Part shown: one piece after another, positions 10,786 to 22,100 of the stretch | How positions within the stretch are numbered: the first letter of the stretch is position 1 | Layout: each line of letters opens with the position of its first letter | NCBI GenBank assembly: GCA_963920705.1 | Contig: OY987233.1 | Span: 7,740,001-7,804,000, forward strand | DNA: 64,000 nucleotides | Source: Odiellus spinosus | Taxonomy: Eukaryota; Arthropoda; Arachnida; Opiliones; Phalangiidae | Direction of reading: 5' to 3' | Translations under genes and position numbers: made by a program | The notes under the pieces: generated by a model | What the model was told of the DNA's origin: nothing | Database searches by the model: none | The model's input: only the letters and a program-made list of their open reading frames with translations

Positions 10786-11395
10786 TAGGCTTATTTGACG
10801 TTTTATATTAGGCTTATTTGACGTTTTATATTAGGCTTAATCGATGTTTGAAATTAGGCTTAATCGACGGTTGGAATTAGGCTTAATCGAAGTTTGAAAT
10901 TAGGCTTTATCGAAGTTTGAAATTAGGCTTAATTTAATTTCACTTTTGAAATTAGGCTTAATCGACGTTTGATATTAGGCTTAATCGACGTTTGAAATTA
11001 GTCTTAATCGACGTTTGAAATTAGTCTTAATCGACGTTTGAATTTAGGCTTAATCGAGGTTTGAATTTAGGCTTAATCGAAGTTTGAAATTAGGCTTAAT
11101 CGACGTTTGAAATTAGTCTTAATCGACGTTTGAATTTAGGCTTAATCGAGGTTTGAATTTAGGCTTAATCGAAGTTTGAAATTAGGCTTAATCGACGTTT
11201 GAAATTAGGCTTAATCGACGTTTGAAATTAGGCTTAATCGACGTTTGAATTTAGGCTTAATCGAGGTTTGAATTTAGGCTTAATCGAGGTTTGAATTTAG
11301 GCTTAATCGAGGTTTGAATTTAGGCTTAATCGAAGTTTGAAATTAGGCTTAATCGACGTTTGAATTTAGGCTTAATCGACGTTTGAAATTAGGCT
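10786..11395 (+). repeat. 23-bp minisatellite (about 26 copies)
   Basis: Unit TTAGGCTTAATCGACGTTTG plus AAA, with interspersed GAGG, GAAG and TTTGA variants. Sub-blocks such as CGAGGTTTGAATTTAGGC repeat in runs, suggesting multi-unit duplications. Ends in TTAGGCTTTAATCATAAATA. Confidence 0.95.
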
Positions 11396-13029
11396 TTAAT
11401 CATAAATAGATCCTTAACCGTTGTTAACCGAGTGACTGAAAATTCAGTTAAAGGGTGTTATTCAGGCTGCACTTATTGACAGGAAGAGGTGACCCGAAGC
11501 GGCCAAGCGGAGTGTTTTTTGTGGCGCCCAAAATAAAGGTCGTATCAGGGAGGGTTGATTCTTAACTAGAATCCCCAACGATTTCCATCTCGATTCCGTA
11601 TAGCGCTCTTTTGACCATTTGACCTAGCGTGTTTTTACTACCTTAGTCACCCGGTAACCCCCACCCTTTACGACAAAGTCATTGTCCATAGGTATATATA
11701 GAAATTCTTTGTCGTCAAAATCTAGGTCGGGCACGGGCCACTCGTTGCTTCGTTCCGACTCCTATAGGAACTAGTAATCATTATTATAACTATTACCTAC
11801 CTCTCTCTCTCCGATATGGCGCGTGCTCGATCTCTACTTCCGGTCGTAAAGCTACGTCTCCACGAATAATTAAAGCTCACTCTGTAGATAGCTTCAATTT
11901 ATAGCTAAAGTATACTGGCTTCAATTTATTGCTCAAGTAGACAGGCAACATGGACTCAATTTGGAAGGCCTCGTCAAGTTCATCTCGACAATTTAATTAT
12001 GACGTCTGTGTTACTTTACATTTCAATATGATACCATAGAATATCGAAAGAAAACGGCTTTCCCAATCAGGAAAACATTCTTAATCCTGCTCGCAGAGAA
12101 GGGGATACGAGCCAATCAAATCACGTCTTTTTATCCCAATATTACATATAGAAGCAACAAACCCCCAAAAGGTGTCGCTACGTTTTTCGTAACCTCGTTC
12201 GAGACTGTGGCGCCACCTAACGAAACACTTAATAATTGATTTTTCCCAAAGTAAAATTCTGATTGGCTGGTATCCACTTATCTACCATTGAACAAGATGG
12301 TGGGCGATTTAAACAAGTCAGGGGAGGGGTGAAAGGCTGACTTTAAACCTTAATTTTTTCGTAATTACTAGAGTACTGTTTTATCAACATAAATAGGGAT
12401 TTAGATTTTTCTTTCGGGCTCTCTTTAATACCACTATGGAAACGCGACTTGCGTTATAAAAATCTGGCAGATTGGCTGTCGCACGAGCGTTTTACGTACC
12501 TACGTAGCTCACTTGTTGCAAGAGAGAGAGAGAGAGAGAGAAAAAGCGCGCCAAAAAAATAGAATCAGAGCTGACGCTGGCTATTTTTAATAGCTCTCCG
12601 AGTTGCATAGATCGTTGTGGCACGCGACCGCCACGCGACATCTGTCCTCTATTTCCTCCCTTAGTAGTTATTTCCTCCCCCCATCTCGAATTCAGTAGAA
12701 TATCTTTTGAAGCTATAAACACCTCACCTCACTGGAGCCCTTCCTTACTTACGGAGCAGATGGTTTCTCAGTACCGACTTTTAATACATCGTAGTATTTG
12801 CCCAAAATACTCGTAAAAGCGTGTATATATCTAAAAGTATGAATTACCTACAAGCTCTTTAATAAAAAGGTTTTTCGCGGGTTTTTTGCTTCCCCTTCCT
12901 TCTGATTGGTTCAAAATACGGTGACGTAGTAGCGGTTCGTAATGGGCAAGAAGGTTTAGAATAATATTAAGATGATAACGATTAAGGTTGGTTGAAATAT
13001 TAAGGTTACCATGAAATTCTGGGTTCATA
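11396..13029. other. No gene recognised; AG microsatellite and CTCF-like core
   Basis: Relatively GC-rich intergenic DNA. Holds an (AG)n run at about 12519-12541 and a palindromic GTGGCGCCAC at 12207-12216; its surroundings read AGGTGGCGCC on the minus strand. Short minus-strand frames at 12492-12722 and 12831-13070 resemble nothing I know. Confidence 0.45.
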
Positions 13030-13262
13030 CACGACCTGGAAAAGACAGGGAATTTGAAAATTGGCGCCAAATGGTCAAATAAAAGTAAGGGAATTTAGAA
13101 ATGAGGCCAAATGGTCAGAGAAATTAAAAAAATTGTACATGTCAAGAAACTGTTTTATGATTGGCTCGCTCGCAAGAATAAATTCGAGAAAAAAGATTTA
13201 AATTGGTCGCAGAAATTATTTAGAAAAGATAGTCAGGAAATTAAACCTGGAAAAGGTCAGGG
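13030..13262. mobile_element. Family R-like repeat without clear ends
   Basis: Contains ACCTGGAAAAGACAGGGAAT, GAAATGAGGCCAAATGGTCA, GAAACTGTTTTATGATTGG and CTGGAAAAGGTCAGGGAAAT, matching 56340-56480 and the interior of the element at 9996. No CAGGGTTGCC ends are visible, so it is a remnant or a related family. Confidence 0.6.
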
Positions 13263-13374
13263 AAATTAAAATTAACTTCCAAAATTTTGTTCGAACTGTG
13301 AATTAGGGTAGTGATTAATTAAATAGAGATAGTTCAACATCCCTTTAAAGGGAGGCTGAAGAGGAAAATCACGA

Positions 13375-13625
13375 TTGATCAAGATTTCACTGTTCTTTAA
13401 ATTGACGCCTTTCAACCAATCGCGTAACGCCCTGCCTTCCAGCGAACAAAATACCTGTGGCACGCGCTATGTCGAGCGCAATTATAGCGCAAGATATGAA
13501 AAAGAACGCGCACAATCCAACATAGCGCGTGCCACGAGTTTTTTGTTTCCTGCAAGGCAAGACGTTACGCGATTGGTTGGGGGTATCAGTTTAAAAGAAC
13601 AGTGCAATCTGGATCTATTTTGATT
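13375..13625. mobile_element. Hairpin element with about 100-bp inverted arms
   Basis: Left arm: TTTCACTGTTCTTTAAATTG, CAACCAATCGCGTAACG, CTGCCTTCCAGCGAACAAAA, GTGGCACGCGCTATGT. The right arm is its complement: AACATAGCGCGTGCCACGAG, TTGTTTCCTGCAAGGCAAGA, CGTTACGCGATTGGTTG, AAAGAACAGTGCAATC. The loop is about 50 bp. Short TGGCACGCG strings recur at 12620, 13825 and 15550, so this may be one member of a local family. Confidence 0.8.
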
Positions 13626-14585
13626 GGGATTAATTTAACGAACGCGGATATGTCTTTATAATTAGTAGAAGAATCGATACATTTAATATTTCTCTTCAAC
13701 ATCCCTTTGAAAAGGGGGAAGTAGAAAAACCACCGGAAGCCGGCTGCACACGCGCCACTCACTATAACAATATAAAAAATAGTTTTTGCGCGTGCTGAGG
13801 GAGGATTATTTTCTGTGGGGGGGTTGGCACGCGCCTAAAGAAAAAGGGGCACGAGCTCTTTCTTGGGTGGATATTTTTTTTATATCCAAGAGAGAAACAC
13901 GTGCCAAGCTGTTAGATAGCAGCCGATATTTAAGGGGGTGGGGATGTGGAGAAAAGCGGAAGGCAGCTGTGTCGCGAGCCTCGACAGACGGCGCGTGCCA
14001 ACATGGAGCCTCGAATCATCGGAGAGAGAGAATGTTCCCAATGCACGAGGCACGATCCAACACGGGCATATGCGCAGTGGCAAATACTTCGGATCCACAA
14101 CTCTTTATTTCTGCTGCTATTATTTCCCTCCCCCATGTCCTCCTCCAACCTCATGGCCTCTCTCATTGTGTCACAAGTGGTGAAAAGATTCCAACACACG
14201 CTTAATGCCATTAGGATATAATCTAGATTTAATATACATATGTTATATAGTACCATTTATTTTAAAATTATTACATTTTTTTTTTTATTTTAATCAAGAT
14301 ATAATTAAGTAGTTTAACATTGAAGTGTTTCCTTGGTATTCTCGTATTTCCGCTAACATGTGTCGTTCAATATTAAGTATTCGTAATTTATGTATATATC
14401 GAATAATTTCATGGTTTTTTAACTAACAGACGGTATTTGTAAGATAAGAATATATATATATTTTTTTCATAATCTTTTAAGTATAATCAGTTGTGAAAAT
14501 ATCATGTTTTTATGTTAGTTTTAAGTTTGGTTTATTTCCATTTTATTTTTTATTAATTTATTTAAAGTGATGCCTATATTATATT
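13626..14585. other. No gene recognised
   Basis: GC-richer part at 13730-14160 with several frames open at once (longest 13786-14205, 139 codons, +). The overlapping frames on both strands and lack of any domain argue against coding. AT-rich from 14220 on. Confidence 0.45.
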
Positions 14586-15049
14586 CTTAGTTTTATTATA
14601 CTATTAAAACTCTATATTCAATATTTTATACCTCTGGGTTGAGACGTTGTTAAGAAACTTTAAAATTAAAAAATATAGTTTATTTCTGGAACATAATTAA
14701 CGATAATTTTCATACGAAAGGTAGTTAACTTGATCTGGATTAAGTACTTTTACGAAAAAGACCGCGCGAAAGCGACCTTATAACTGATGCCAGAACGCGC
14801 GAGAATCAATTGTAGGAAGCTCTATACAATAGCGAAATCACGCGACCTTTTAGTGATGACGTAGATTGCGGGGAATTTTTATTTTAAAAATTTCGAAAAT
14901 GGCGATTATAAAATATGAATTTTTACTGTCGCGATAATTTTTGTTCTATGACACATTTATATATATTTTAAATCGTTTTTTATCGATCTTTCCGAAAATG
15001 CTACTCAATTTCTTTTTGGAGTTCATGAAAAATCCATATCAGCCTCAAT
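14586..15049 (-). mobile_element. Family A MITE (A5), nearly full length
   Basis: Reverse orientation: TTTTATTATACTATTAAAAC, ATACCTCTGGGTTGAGACG, TAGTTTATTTCTGGAACATA, CTTGATCTGGATTAAGTACT, GACCGCGCGAAAGCGACCTT, AGCGAAATCACGCGACC, GTGATGACGTAGATTGCGGG, then AGCCTCAAT and TTAA at 15050-15053. Confidence 0.88.
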
Positions 15050-15053
15050 TTAA

Positions 15054-15826
15054 TCAACACGTCGTGTGACAATAATTAAAATTCAAAGAGTGAATGCCGC
15101 AGCGCTTGTCGCTGGGATTTTATTAAGCCAAAGATACAGGGGCATCTTTTAATCTTTAAATAACCAAAATAATTATTGTTGGTCATGCAAAACGTTGGTT
15201 CTAGTTAAATACAGTAGAGTTTTATGATAAAATTTATACACATTTCACTATATTACTGACACAAAAAGCCATGGCACACCCATTTAACCGCCATACCTGT
15301 ATCATTTTTCAACAAATGTTATTATCAATTCTGAATTCTAATGTAAAAAAAATCTGGGGAACCCAAATACGGCGTATTTTTTTATAATATTTAAAAAAAA
15401 TCATAAAAAAACCGAGCGTCCTTTTTCGATTTCCGCGGGACTTTCCTCGTTTTCTATTGGCTGTCGTCCGTTGGATCGCACGCGCGGAAGCTAGGCAGGT
15501 GAGGGGAAGGTGGGGCATATAGGGGATAGAAAATTTAAACCACGGCTGTCGTGGCACGCGAGCCGCGAGGTCTTCTGGTTCGTACGCCAGCGTCTTTACC
15601 TAGTCTTTGCCACTTCCCAAGGTCCTCTATTTTTTTTTCGTGTTGCCAGCTGCTACTATTCGAGAAGGTGGCGAAACCTGGTGGTGGACGGAATTGTAGA
15701 AACGGAAGCCAGCCGTCGTATCAAATCTGTTCGTCCTCCTTTTTTGTTTTTTCATCAAACAATAAACGAAAGGAACCCCCAAAAAATAATACCTATTTCA
15801 TTTCCACTTTCGTTTAATTTAAATAT
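15054..15826. other. No gene recognised
   Basis: GC-richer at 15470-15720. Frames at 15510-15830 and 15551-15817 (+) overlap in different phases and have no recognisable domain. A GTGGCACGCGAGCCGCG motif at about 15549 resembles the arms of the hairpin at 13375. Confidence 0.45.
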
Positions 15827-15830
15827 TTAA

Positions 15831-16541
15831 AGATAGAATACAACCTAATAAAGAGGGTTTTTATCGATTCTTTATCGTTTAAATAGGCCTAATTCACTAG
15901 TAATTTACAATACAAATATTTAATTAGAAATAAATTTAAAACTTACCCGGAAAATAGGCTTAACTGGATTCATTCTAGATCCTAAATTTCTTCGCATTGA
16001 TTGGTCAGCGATCAATAAGCGAAGGTTCGTCGTTAAGACGAGATCTTAAAGTGAGACTTCCAATAACATTCTATTGGTCGCTGACCCATCAAAGGGAAGA
16101 AATTCAGGACCTCCACGAATCTAGCTAAGCCTATTTTAATATTTGTTTGTAAATTTTATTTACTGCATGATTAGGCCTATTTAAACGACAATGAATCGAT
16201 AAAAAACACTTAAGCCGCGTTTATACTAGATCTTGCAATCGATTGAAACCGTTTCAAAACGTTTCGCGATAGTCGTGTGAACGGGAAACCGTCTTTTCTC
16301 TAATCGATTTGATTCGATCTATCGAAACTGCTTCGGGAACCAGTTTCAAACCGATTCGGTTTCAACAACCGTTAGATGAAGCTACACTAAATCGATTTAT
16401 AAAGATAACGCATGAGCACGTGAGTGACGTGACGCTTAAAACGATTCCTGTCGATTTGAATATCGGTTTGATTTTATGGTTTTAAATCAATTAAGAAATG
16501 CTAGTGTGACCGTAGCTTTGTTTTAAGGCTGCATTCTCCCT
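15831..16541 (+). mobile_element. Family B MITE (B1), interrupted by a family D element
   Basis: Follows TTAA (15827-15830). Left end AGATAGAATACAACCTAATA, TTATCGTTTAAATAGGCCTA, AAACTTACCCGGAAAATAGG, with inverted arms around GATTGGTCAGCGATCAATAA. The right arm reaches CGATAAAAAACACTT at about 16206, where family D intervenes. The right terminus resumes as TGTTTTAAGGCTGCATTCTC at 16518-16541. Confidence 0.88.
16207..16517 (+). mobile_element. Family D MITE (D1), nested inside B1
   Basis: Runs from AGCCGCGTTTATACTAGATC through AACCGTTTCAAAACGTTTCG, GTGTGAACGGGAAACCGTCT, ACTGCTTCGGGAACCAG, GATTCGGTTTCAACAACCG and CACGTGAGTGACGTGACGCT to AATGCTAGTGTGACCGTAG. The B1 right terminus continues straight after it. 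The exact target duplication is ambiguous (CTT or shorter). Confidence 0.85.
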
Positions 16542-16970
16542 TTTATACGAAAAACTTTACCTTTGATTGAAAAGTAGGCTTAACAATTGCTCAACCTTTT
16601 TTCATTTTTTTACCGCCAATGTCCAATTTCCTGGTCTTATATGTCCGTCAGTCAGTGGCAATATACGAAATTTCTTTGAATTTGCAAGAATGTTATTGCT
16701 TCTCTATCAGGAAACTGTCTTATTTCCAATTTTTAAAGTTAACAAAACAAGCATCAGATTCGTTTATAAGAAAGTATAAAAATATATCCTATCGTTTCCG
16801 CTTTGATCTTAAGTAATCGGAAACCACTCTTCGTTACAGAGTTCCGAACTTCCGACTTGGTTAATTAATCTCAACAATATTTAGATTTAATTATGGAAAA
16901 GTCTGTGAAATGTGATATTGGATTTAAATATTATATGACATATAAAAATGAGAATTCAACCTAAAAACAA
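16542..16970. other. No gene recognised
   Basis: AT-rich spacer; frames at 16567-16779 and 16619-16816 overlap and have no domain. Confidence 0.45.
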
Positions 16971-17225
16971 GTGTTTTTTTTATCGTTTAAATAGGCCTAA
17001 TGCAGAAAACTAGAAATAAATTTTAAACTTACCCGAAAAATAGGCTTAGCTAGTTAGCTTTGATTCGTGGAGATCCTGAATTTCTTCAAATTGATGGGTC
17101 AGCGACCAATGAAAAAGGCCCGTCGTTAAGACGAGATATAAGTGATAACGCTCGATTTGTCCCTAACACTTCAATGCGAAGAAATTCAGCATCTCCATGA
17201 ATTCAGCTAAGCCTATTTAAAATGT
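16971..17225 (+). mobile_element. Family B MITE, truncated (B2)
   Basis: TTTTATCGTTTAAATAGGCC, AAACTTACCCGAAAAATAGG, GATCCTGAATTTCTTC, GGGTCAGCGACCAATGA, AGACGAGAT, then the complementary arm AGAAATTCAGCATCTCCATG and TCAGCTAAGCCTATTT. Both termini are missing. Confidence 0.8.
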
Positions 17226-17602
17226 ATTTTAGGCTTAGCTCGCGGCTCGCGCCTCGCGCCTAAGGTTTTTAACTCGGTTAGGCCTAACTTTCATTGTCGA
17301 TAATTGTTCCCCCGCCGTTTTAACTGTACTTTTATTTTACTGATTACAAATACTTTAAATTGACCATATCTGCTATTTTTATATGCCCTTATAGGCCTTC
17401 TTTTCTTGTTTATAGCAGACGGCGTTGACCATAAATAATTATAGAGTTAAATCTAGGATGTAGGCTTAAGGGAAGACGATTTTGAAATGGATAAATTCTA
17501 GAGCAGATGGGGCTTTTAACGCGGATAAATTCAACTTCGAAAGTGTAGCCTGTATTTTTTCTAAGCCTAGCCTGGCGAAACATAAAATATTCTACCACTA
17601 AA
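17226..17602. other. No gene recognised; contains GGCCTAA and GGCTTAG motifs
   Basis: Scattered TTAGGC-type motifs continue outside recognised elements (17230, 17280, 17460). The minus-strand frame 17410-17598 has no recognisable domain. Confidence 0.4.
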
Positions 17603-17738
17603 TTAGGCCTAATATAAAAATAAGAAAAATTAGGCCTAATATAAAAATAAGAAAAATTAGGCCTAATATAAAAATAAGAAAAATTAGGCCTAATATAAAA
17701 ATAAGAAAATTAGGCCTAATATAAAAATAACAAAAATA
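17603..17738 (+). repeat. 27-bp minisatellite (5 copies)
   Basis: Unit TTAGGCCTAATATAAAAATA plus AGAAAAA, starting at 17603, 17630, 17657, 17684 and about 17710. Near-perfect copies. Confidence 0.95.
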
Positions 17739-18479
17739 CGCGATCTATAAAAACATATAGGCATAATATTCTTAAAATTAATTTTAGTTGATCAAAATGT
17801 ATCTAGATGGCGCCCCAACCTTCGATCGTCTCAAATTTTAAGAGAAAGGACGTTAGGGTGGAAGATGGGGGTGGAGTTACCCGGGGAAACGTGAAAGAGA
17901 GAGATAAAGACGAGACGACCAGCGGCTAAAGATGAACCAAACCGGCATGTTTTCCCATCCTTATTTTTCTCTACTGAATATCCAGCTTTTACGATAAAGG
18001 GTACTGCTTTTAGTTTCGTTTTAAAATCAACTCCACACACATCTGATTTCATAATGAACAGAAAATTCGTATGAAAAGTATGTATATACTCGTAATATCA
18101 TTAACCCTAACCCCCTAGCTTAATTCCAAATATTAGGGTGTAAAGTTTATTCAGCGGTAAACTATTTGTTATTTGCATCCTGATTAAATCCCCCTTCTCT
18201 TCCCGGTTTGGTTTGGTTTAAAAAAATCTGTAAATTAATCCTTGAGCATCGATGTCTGCCGTACTTTAGTTTGGCAGCCGCGCTCTCCACATGTCTACAT
18301 CGTTGATAGAACAAGGGTAAAAGGGTCTAAGGGCTAGGCCCAATGACGGGGGGAATCTATAAAGGGGGGATGCTATATTGTAGGCCTAGCGCATTATGGC
18401 GCGCGCGCGAAAGCCAGGGACTCTTGAGGAGAGAGGAAAAGAAGGCTCGGGCGAATCATCCCCCTCCCTGGATTTTTAG
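17739..18479. other. Upstream flank of Delta
   Basis: No gene seen. AGATGGCGCC at 17805-17814 matches the core of the CTCF consensus. The stretch becomes GC- and CpG-richer towards 18400 (GGCGCGCGCGCGAAAGCC), as expected near an invertebrate promoter, though that link is inference. Confidence 0.5.
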
Positions 18480-18540
18480 TTCCCCGCCATAAAAACCTGG
18501 AGTCTCACAGCGTTCCGCGACAGAATCAGACAGTTCGCGA
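18480..18540 (+). promoter_or_regulatory. Candidate core promoter of Delta
   Basis: A TATA-like CATAAAAA at about 18489 is followed some 40 bp later by TCAGACAGTT, similar to an initiator, in CG-rich surroundings about 530 bp upstream of the Delta start codon. Placement is by motif only; no transcript end is visible. Confidence 0.25.
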
Positions 18541-18763
18541 TAGAAGATGCACACGCGTTGCGCGTGCTAGTCAAAAATTAAATTCACACACGCATTTTTT
18601 ACTTTTAAAGCAACCTTCGAATAGCGTCGTGTGTTTTATTTAACGTCAATTTAATATTGAAATTTTATTTCTTGACGCAGGATCTCTTTTAAACTAGTCT
18701 CTACGGCAACTTCATGATTTTTTGTTCCCGTCGATTTTTATTCGGTTGTTTCTTCTCCGCGGG

Positions 18764-18859
18764 ATGAACATGGTGCAACGTAAGCCGCGTGCCGCTGAAG
18801 ATACAGCGGCCAGCGAACCGCGGTTATCATCGTCCGATTTTAGGTCGTCTTCTCGTTGA
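18764..18859 (+). CDS. Upstream ORF in the Delta leader (31 codons)
   Basis: ATG at 18764, with a second in-frame ATG two codons on, reads 31 codons rich in Arg, Ser and Ala to TGA at 18857-18859. It lies about 210 bp before the Delta start codon and inside the probable 5' leader. If transcribed, it could reduce or gate Delta translation. It resembles no protein family, and its presence on the mRNA depends on where transcription starts. Confidence 0.35.
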   Translation: MNMVQRKPRAAEDTAASEPRLSSSDFRSSSR

Positions 18860-19068
18860 CCCGTCTTCGATATTTGGATATTTTGAAAACGGAATTTTAT
18901 AACAAGTGAAAGTGCGGAATTTTTTCTACGGTTTTTATATTATTATTTTGTTGGAAGACCACGTCGGTGGTTTTGGAGAAAAATTTTCAACTTTGACCTC
19001 ACGTCGCCTCGACTTTTGGATTAAATAACGCGCGTTTTTATCGTCTATCCCCCTGACCGTGTTTAACA

Positions 19069-19149
19069 ATGTCAGGGCAAAGGATTGCCATTGGATCTCG
19101 AGCGTTCGTCATTTTGACAACCACGCTTCTCTTGACCCTTTTGCCACAG
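19069..19149 (+). CDS. Delta: Delta exon 1: start codon and signal peptide
   Basis: Encodes residues 1-27. A short polar start (MSGQR) is followed by a hydrophobic core ([13 protein letters not shown]) and PQ, a standard signal peptide that directs the ligand to the secretory pathway. It ends phase 0 at CCACAG|GTAAG. The start is the only ATG in this frame that gives a signal sequence directly before the exon 2 MNNL region. Intron 1 follows (3.4 kb). Confidence 0.9.
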
Positions 19150-22100
19150 GTAAGATTCGTTTTTTATTAGCCCAATACCCGTTTAAACCTAATATTTAGG
19201 CTTAATTGAGTTAGGCCTAATTCCCGGGGAGCGTATATTCTAGAAGAAGAAAAAAGATAGAATTTTTTAAAACCTTATTCGAGTTTTGTGGATGTGTAGG
19301 TTTTTTTCTTAAGTCAAAAATGGAGACTTTTAAAAATAGAAAGCTTATACAGTGTCGGCAGAGGAGTTTTACCGAGACAGATAGGAGCGTAGAGCTTAGA
19401 GATACGGGATGTGTTTTTAGTCGCGTTTTTCTGAAGAAAAAGAAACATCGTGATGACTGTCTACCGGTTGTTTATAGGCTAGAATCTATTTTTGGCCTAC
19501 TTAGTAATTTCAACCTTTTAACAAGGTCAGCTACGATAAGTATAATGGTCATAATCTCTCATTTATCGTAGAAAAAGGGTCAAAACCTTATTCGCGATTA
19601 CCTCCTAAATTAAACAAGGTCAACTCGTGCGGAAATGTAATTTAAATAAAAACGGGCGCTACCCTGTATTCATGGATATAAGGTCATAAACCTAATCCAG
19701 AAACTAACAAAAACGCGAATAAAAAAAAACATTTTTTTGGAAGCATTCCAATACTGAAATTACTATAAGGAACTAGAAAACGCTGCGGAAATAAATCATA
19801 ACTTCACGAGTTAATATAAAATACCCAAAATACCAGAGTAACCTTCAAATTATAAGCAATTATTATAAATATTTATAAAATAAATCCATCTATTCGAACC
19901 CGATTTTGATTGGTGAATATAAACATTAAGTCTTAAGCCTTGGTTATGTCAAAAGCAGTGGGGGAAAATTGCGTTGGAAATAAACCGTAATTACGGGTTA
20001 AATTATCCCCGCCCGAATAAATTGGTTATATATTTATGGAAATTAGGCTTAACGTTTAAACTTAAGCCTATTTTAACGCCATCCGAATATGTGCTGGTCC
20101 CGCATAAAATCAGATCGTCTTTTTAGCGGTAAAAAGAATTGAAAACGAAGTAGAATGTTTAGTTTGGCGGGGAGGGGTGTTTTATTTTATTTTTTTCTTA
20201 GCCGCCGCCGGGAAAGATTTGGCAAAAACTGAGGGGTCTTCGGGAGCGTGTGAAAAAGCGTACCTGTTAAATTCAGGCCACGAACAAGGTCAGAGCTTAC
20301 GCGCAGCTCGCAGTGGGTCCACGTGAGACGCCGATTCGACGGTATAGGCCTACCTACCTTACCCTCCTGGCTCTTTTCACGGGGATATTTTACTGAGACA
20401 TCTTCCATGCTAGTAAAGGGAGGATATAAACTCAAAATTAAGCTATTTTTAAACAATTTCTGACCTTAAAATTACGTAAAATATATTCTTTTAGCCCTTA
20501 ATTACCTTTCAGATAAAATTATAAATGAATAAGCAGAAGAAATATGCCATAAATCTGGTGTAATTTCGCAAAACCTAATTTTTTACAACCATATAGCTCT
20601 TTTTATATTATTTTCTGATATAAAAATACAGAATTTTTTTAGTAATATTTAAAATTCACCTTTTTTTCGGCTTGATATTTTTTTCTCTGGTCAGCGGTAA
20701 TGTTTTAACAGCCGGAAACATGTTAAAAAAATGTATAGTAAAGAAGTACAAGTGAAATTATTCCCGTAGCTTTAAATTTGGCCGCTAAAAACACTATTTA
20801 CCCTAAATTAGAGTATTTATTCATTCATATTTAAATAAATTCACTTACAGTGTGGAATTTCCATCAATAATATTTATAAGTAATTAAAATTGAAGGTTTT
20901 TCTGTTAAGAAAATTTTTATATATTCCTTTTAATAACAGTATTTACTATATAAGGGTAGGTTATGAGAATTAGAAACTAAATGAAGTAGCTTTGACCTTA
21001 TTTTTATATACTTTTAAAATACCTGAATCTGGCTCTGGTGAAAATATACCATAGAGTATTTACTTGAGAATTTCTACAAGTGTGGGAAAAAATTTAGTTT
21101 ATGTTTCAAAGAAAAAAGAAAATTTAATTCAAACCCGCTTATTTAATAATTTTCAAACATATATTTTGTATCAATTTAACACTTGAGTGTCGTTTAAATA
21201 TATATACCTCTTAAATTCTAATAGAAATTAGACTTAAAAGATAGTTAATTAGGTGGTAAAGTTTTAATTTGATACTAAACGTATTTATAATCATTTTTAA
21301 TTCATAGTGAATTTGATACGAAATTCGTATTTTTTTCTATGAAATGAGTGTCAAAACTATAATAGATATTGGTAGTGTTTAGTATTACACCTAGTGTGAA
21401 TTTGAATTGATACAAAACATGCTTAATTTTCCCAACAAGGACAACCGGGTGAGATTACGACAAAAAATGCCTTCGAGATGAATATATTTTTTTTCTATCT
21501 TATAAAAATTTGTCTGGTACCTAGAAATGCAATAACATAATTTCAATTAACCCAGAACAAAATGGATTTTAATTTAATTTCTTCCGAGTCGTGAGAACGT
21601 TGAACCAAACGCAAGGACATTGTTTGATATATTTATTTTAAATTGTGGGGATTGATTAAATTTTAATCTAAATCGTAATTATTAAGACTAGGGCTAGTTT
21701 TAAACAGGAAAAAAATATTTGGTGATTTTTGCAGAAACTATATAGCCTAATTTTAATTAAAAAAAAAAAACGTTTTTTTTTTTTTATATTTAAAACGTTA
21801 ACTTTGTGAATGAGCTTATTGAAGAATGCATTGAATTGGCATTTTTCTATGGCTACATTGGCTAGTGAGAAATCCTGCTACCACTGACTTTTAGATAGGT
21901 TTAGAAATGAATAATAGACTCGCCAAAGGTCAGGAAAAACCTTGAAAAGTTAAGGAATTTTAAAATTGGTCAAATGTCAGGAAAAGGTTGTGGGATTTGG
22001 TCTAAAAGGTCAGGGAAACTTCAGGGACTTTGTAGATTGGTCGAAAAATGTCAGGGAAACTTCAGGGACTTTGTAGATTAGTCAAAAAGATCAGGGAAAC

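Noticed and set aside
10786-11395. Telomere-type repeats (TTAGGC)
   Set aside because: TTAGGC occurs once per 23-bp unit rather than in tandem, so this is a minisatellite, not an interstitial telomere.
13786-14256. Several overlapping frames, longest 139 codons
   Set aside because: Open on both strands in several phases within a GC-richer patch; no domain, signal peptide or splice structure seen.
15510-15830. 106-codon frame with a second frame over the same bases
   Set aside because: Two overlapping phases with low-complexity ends and no domain; probably chance in a GC-richer segment.
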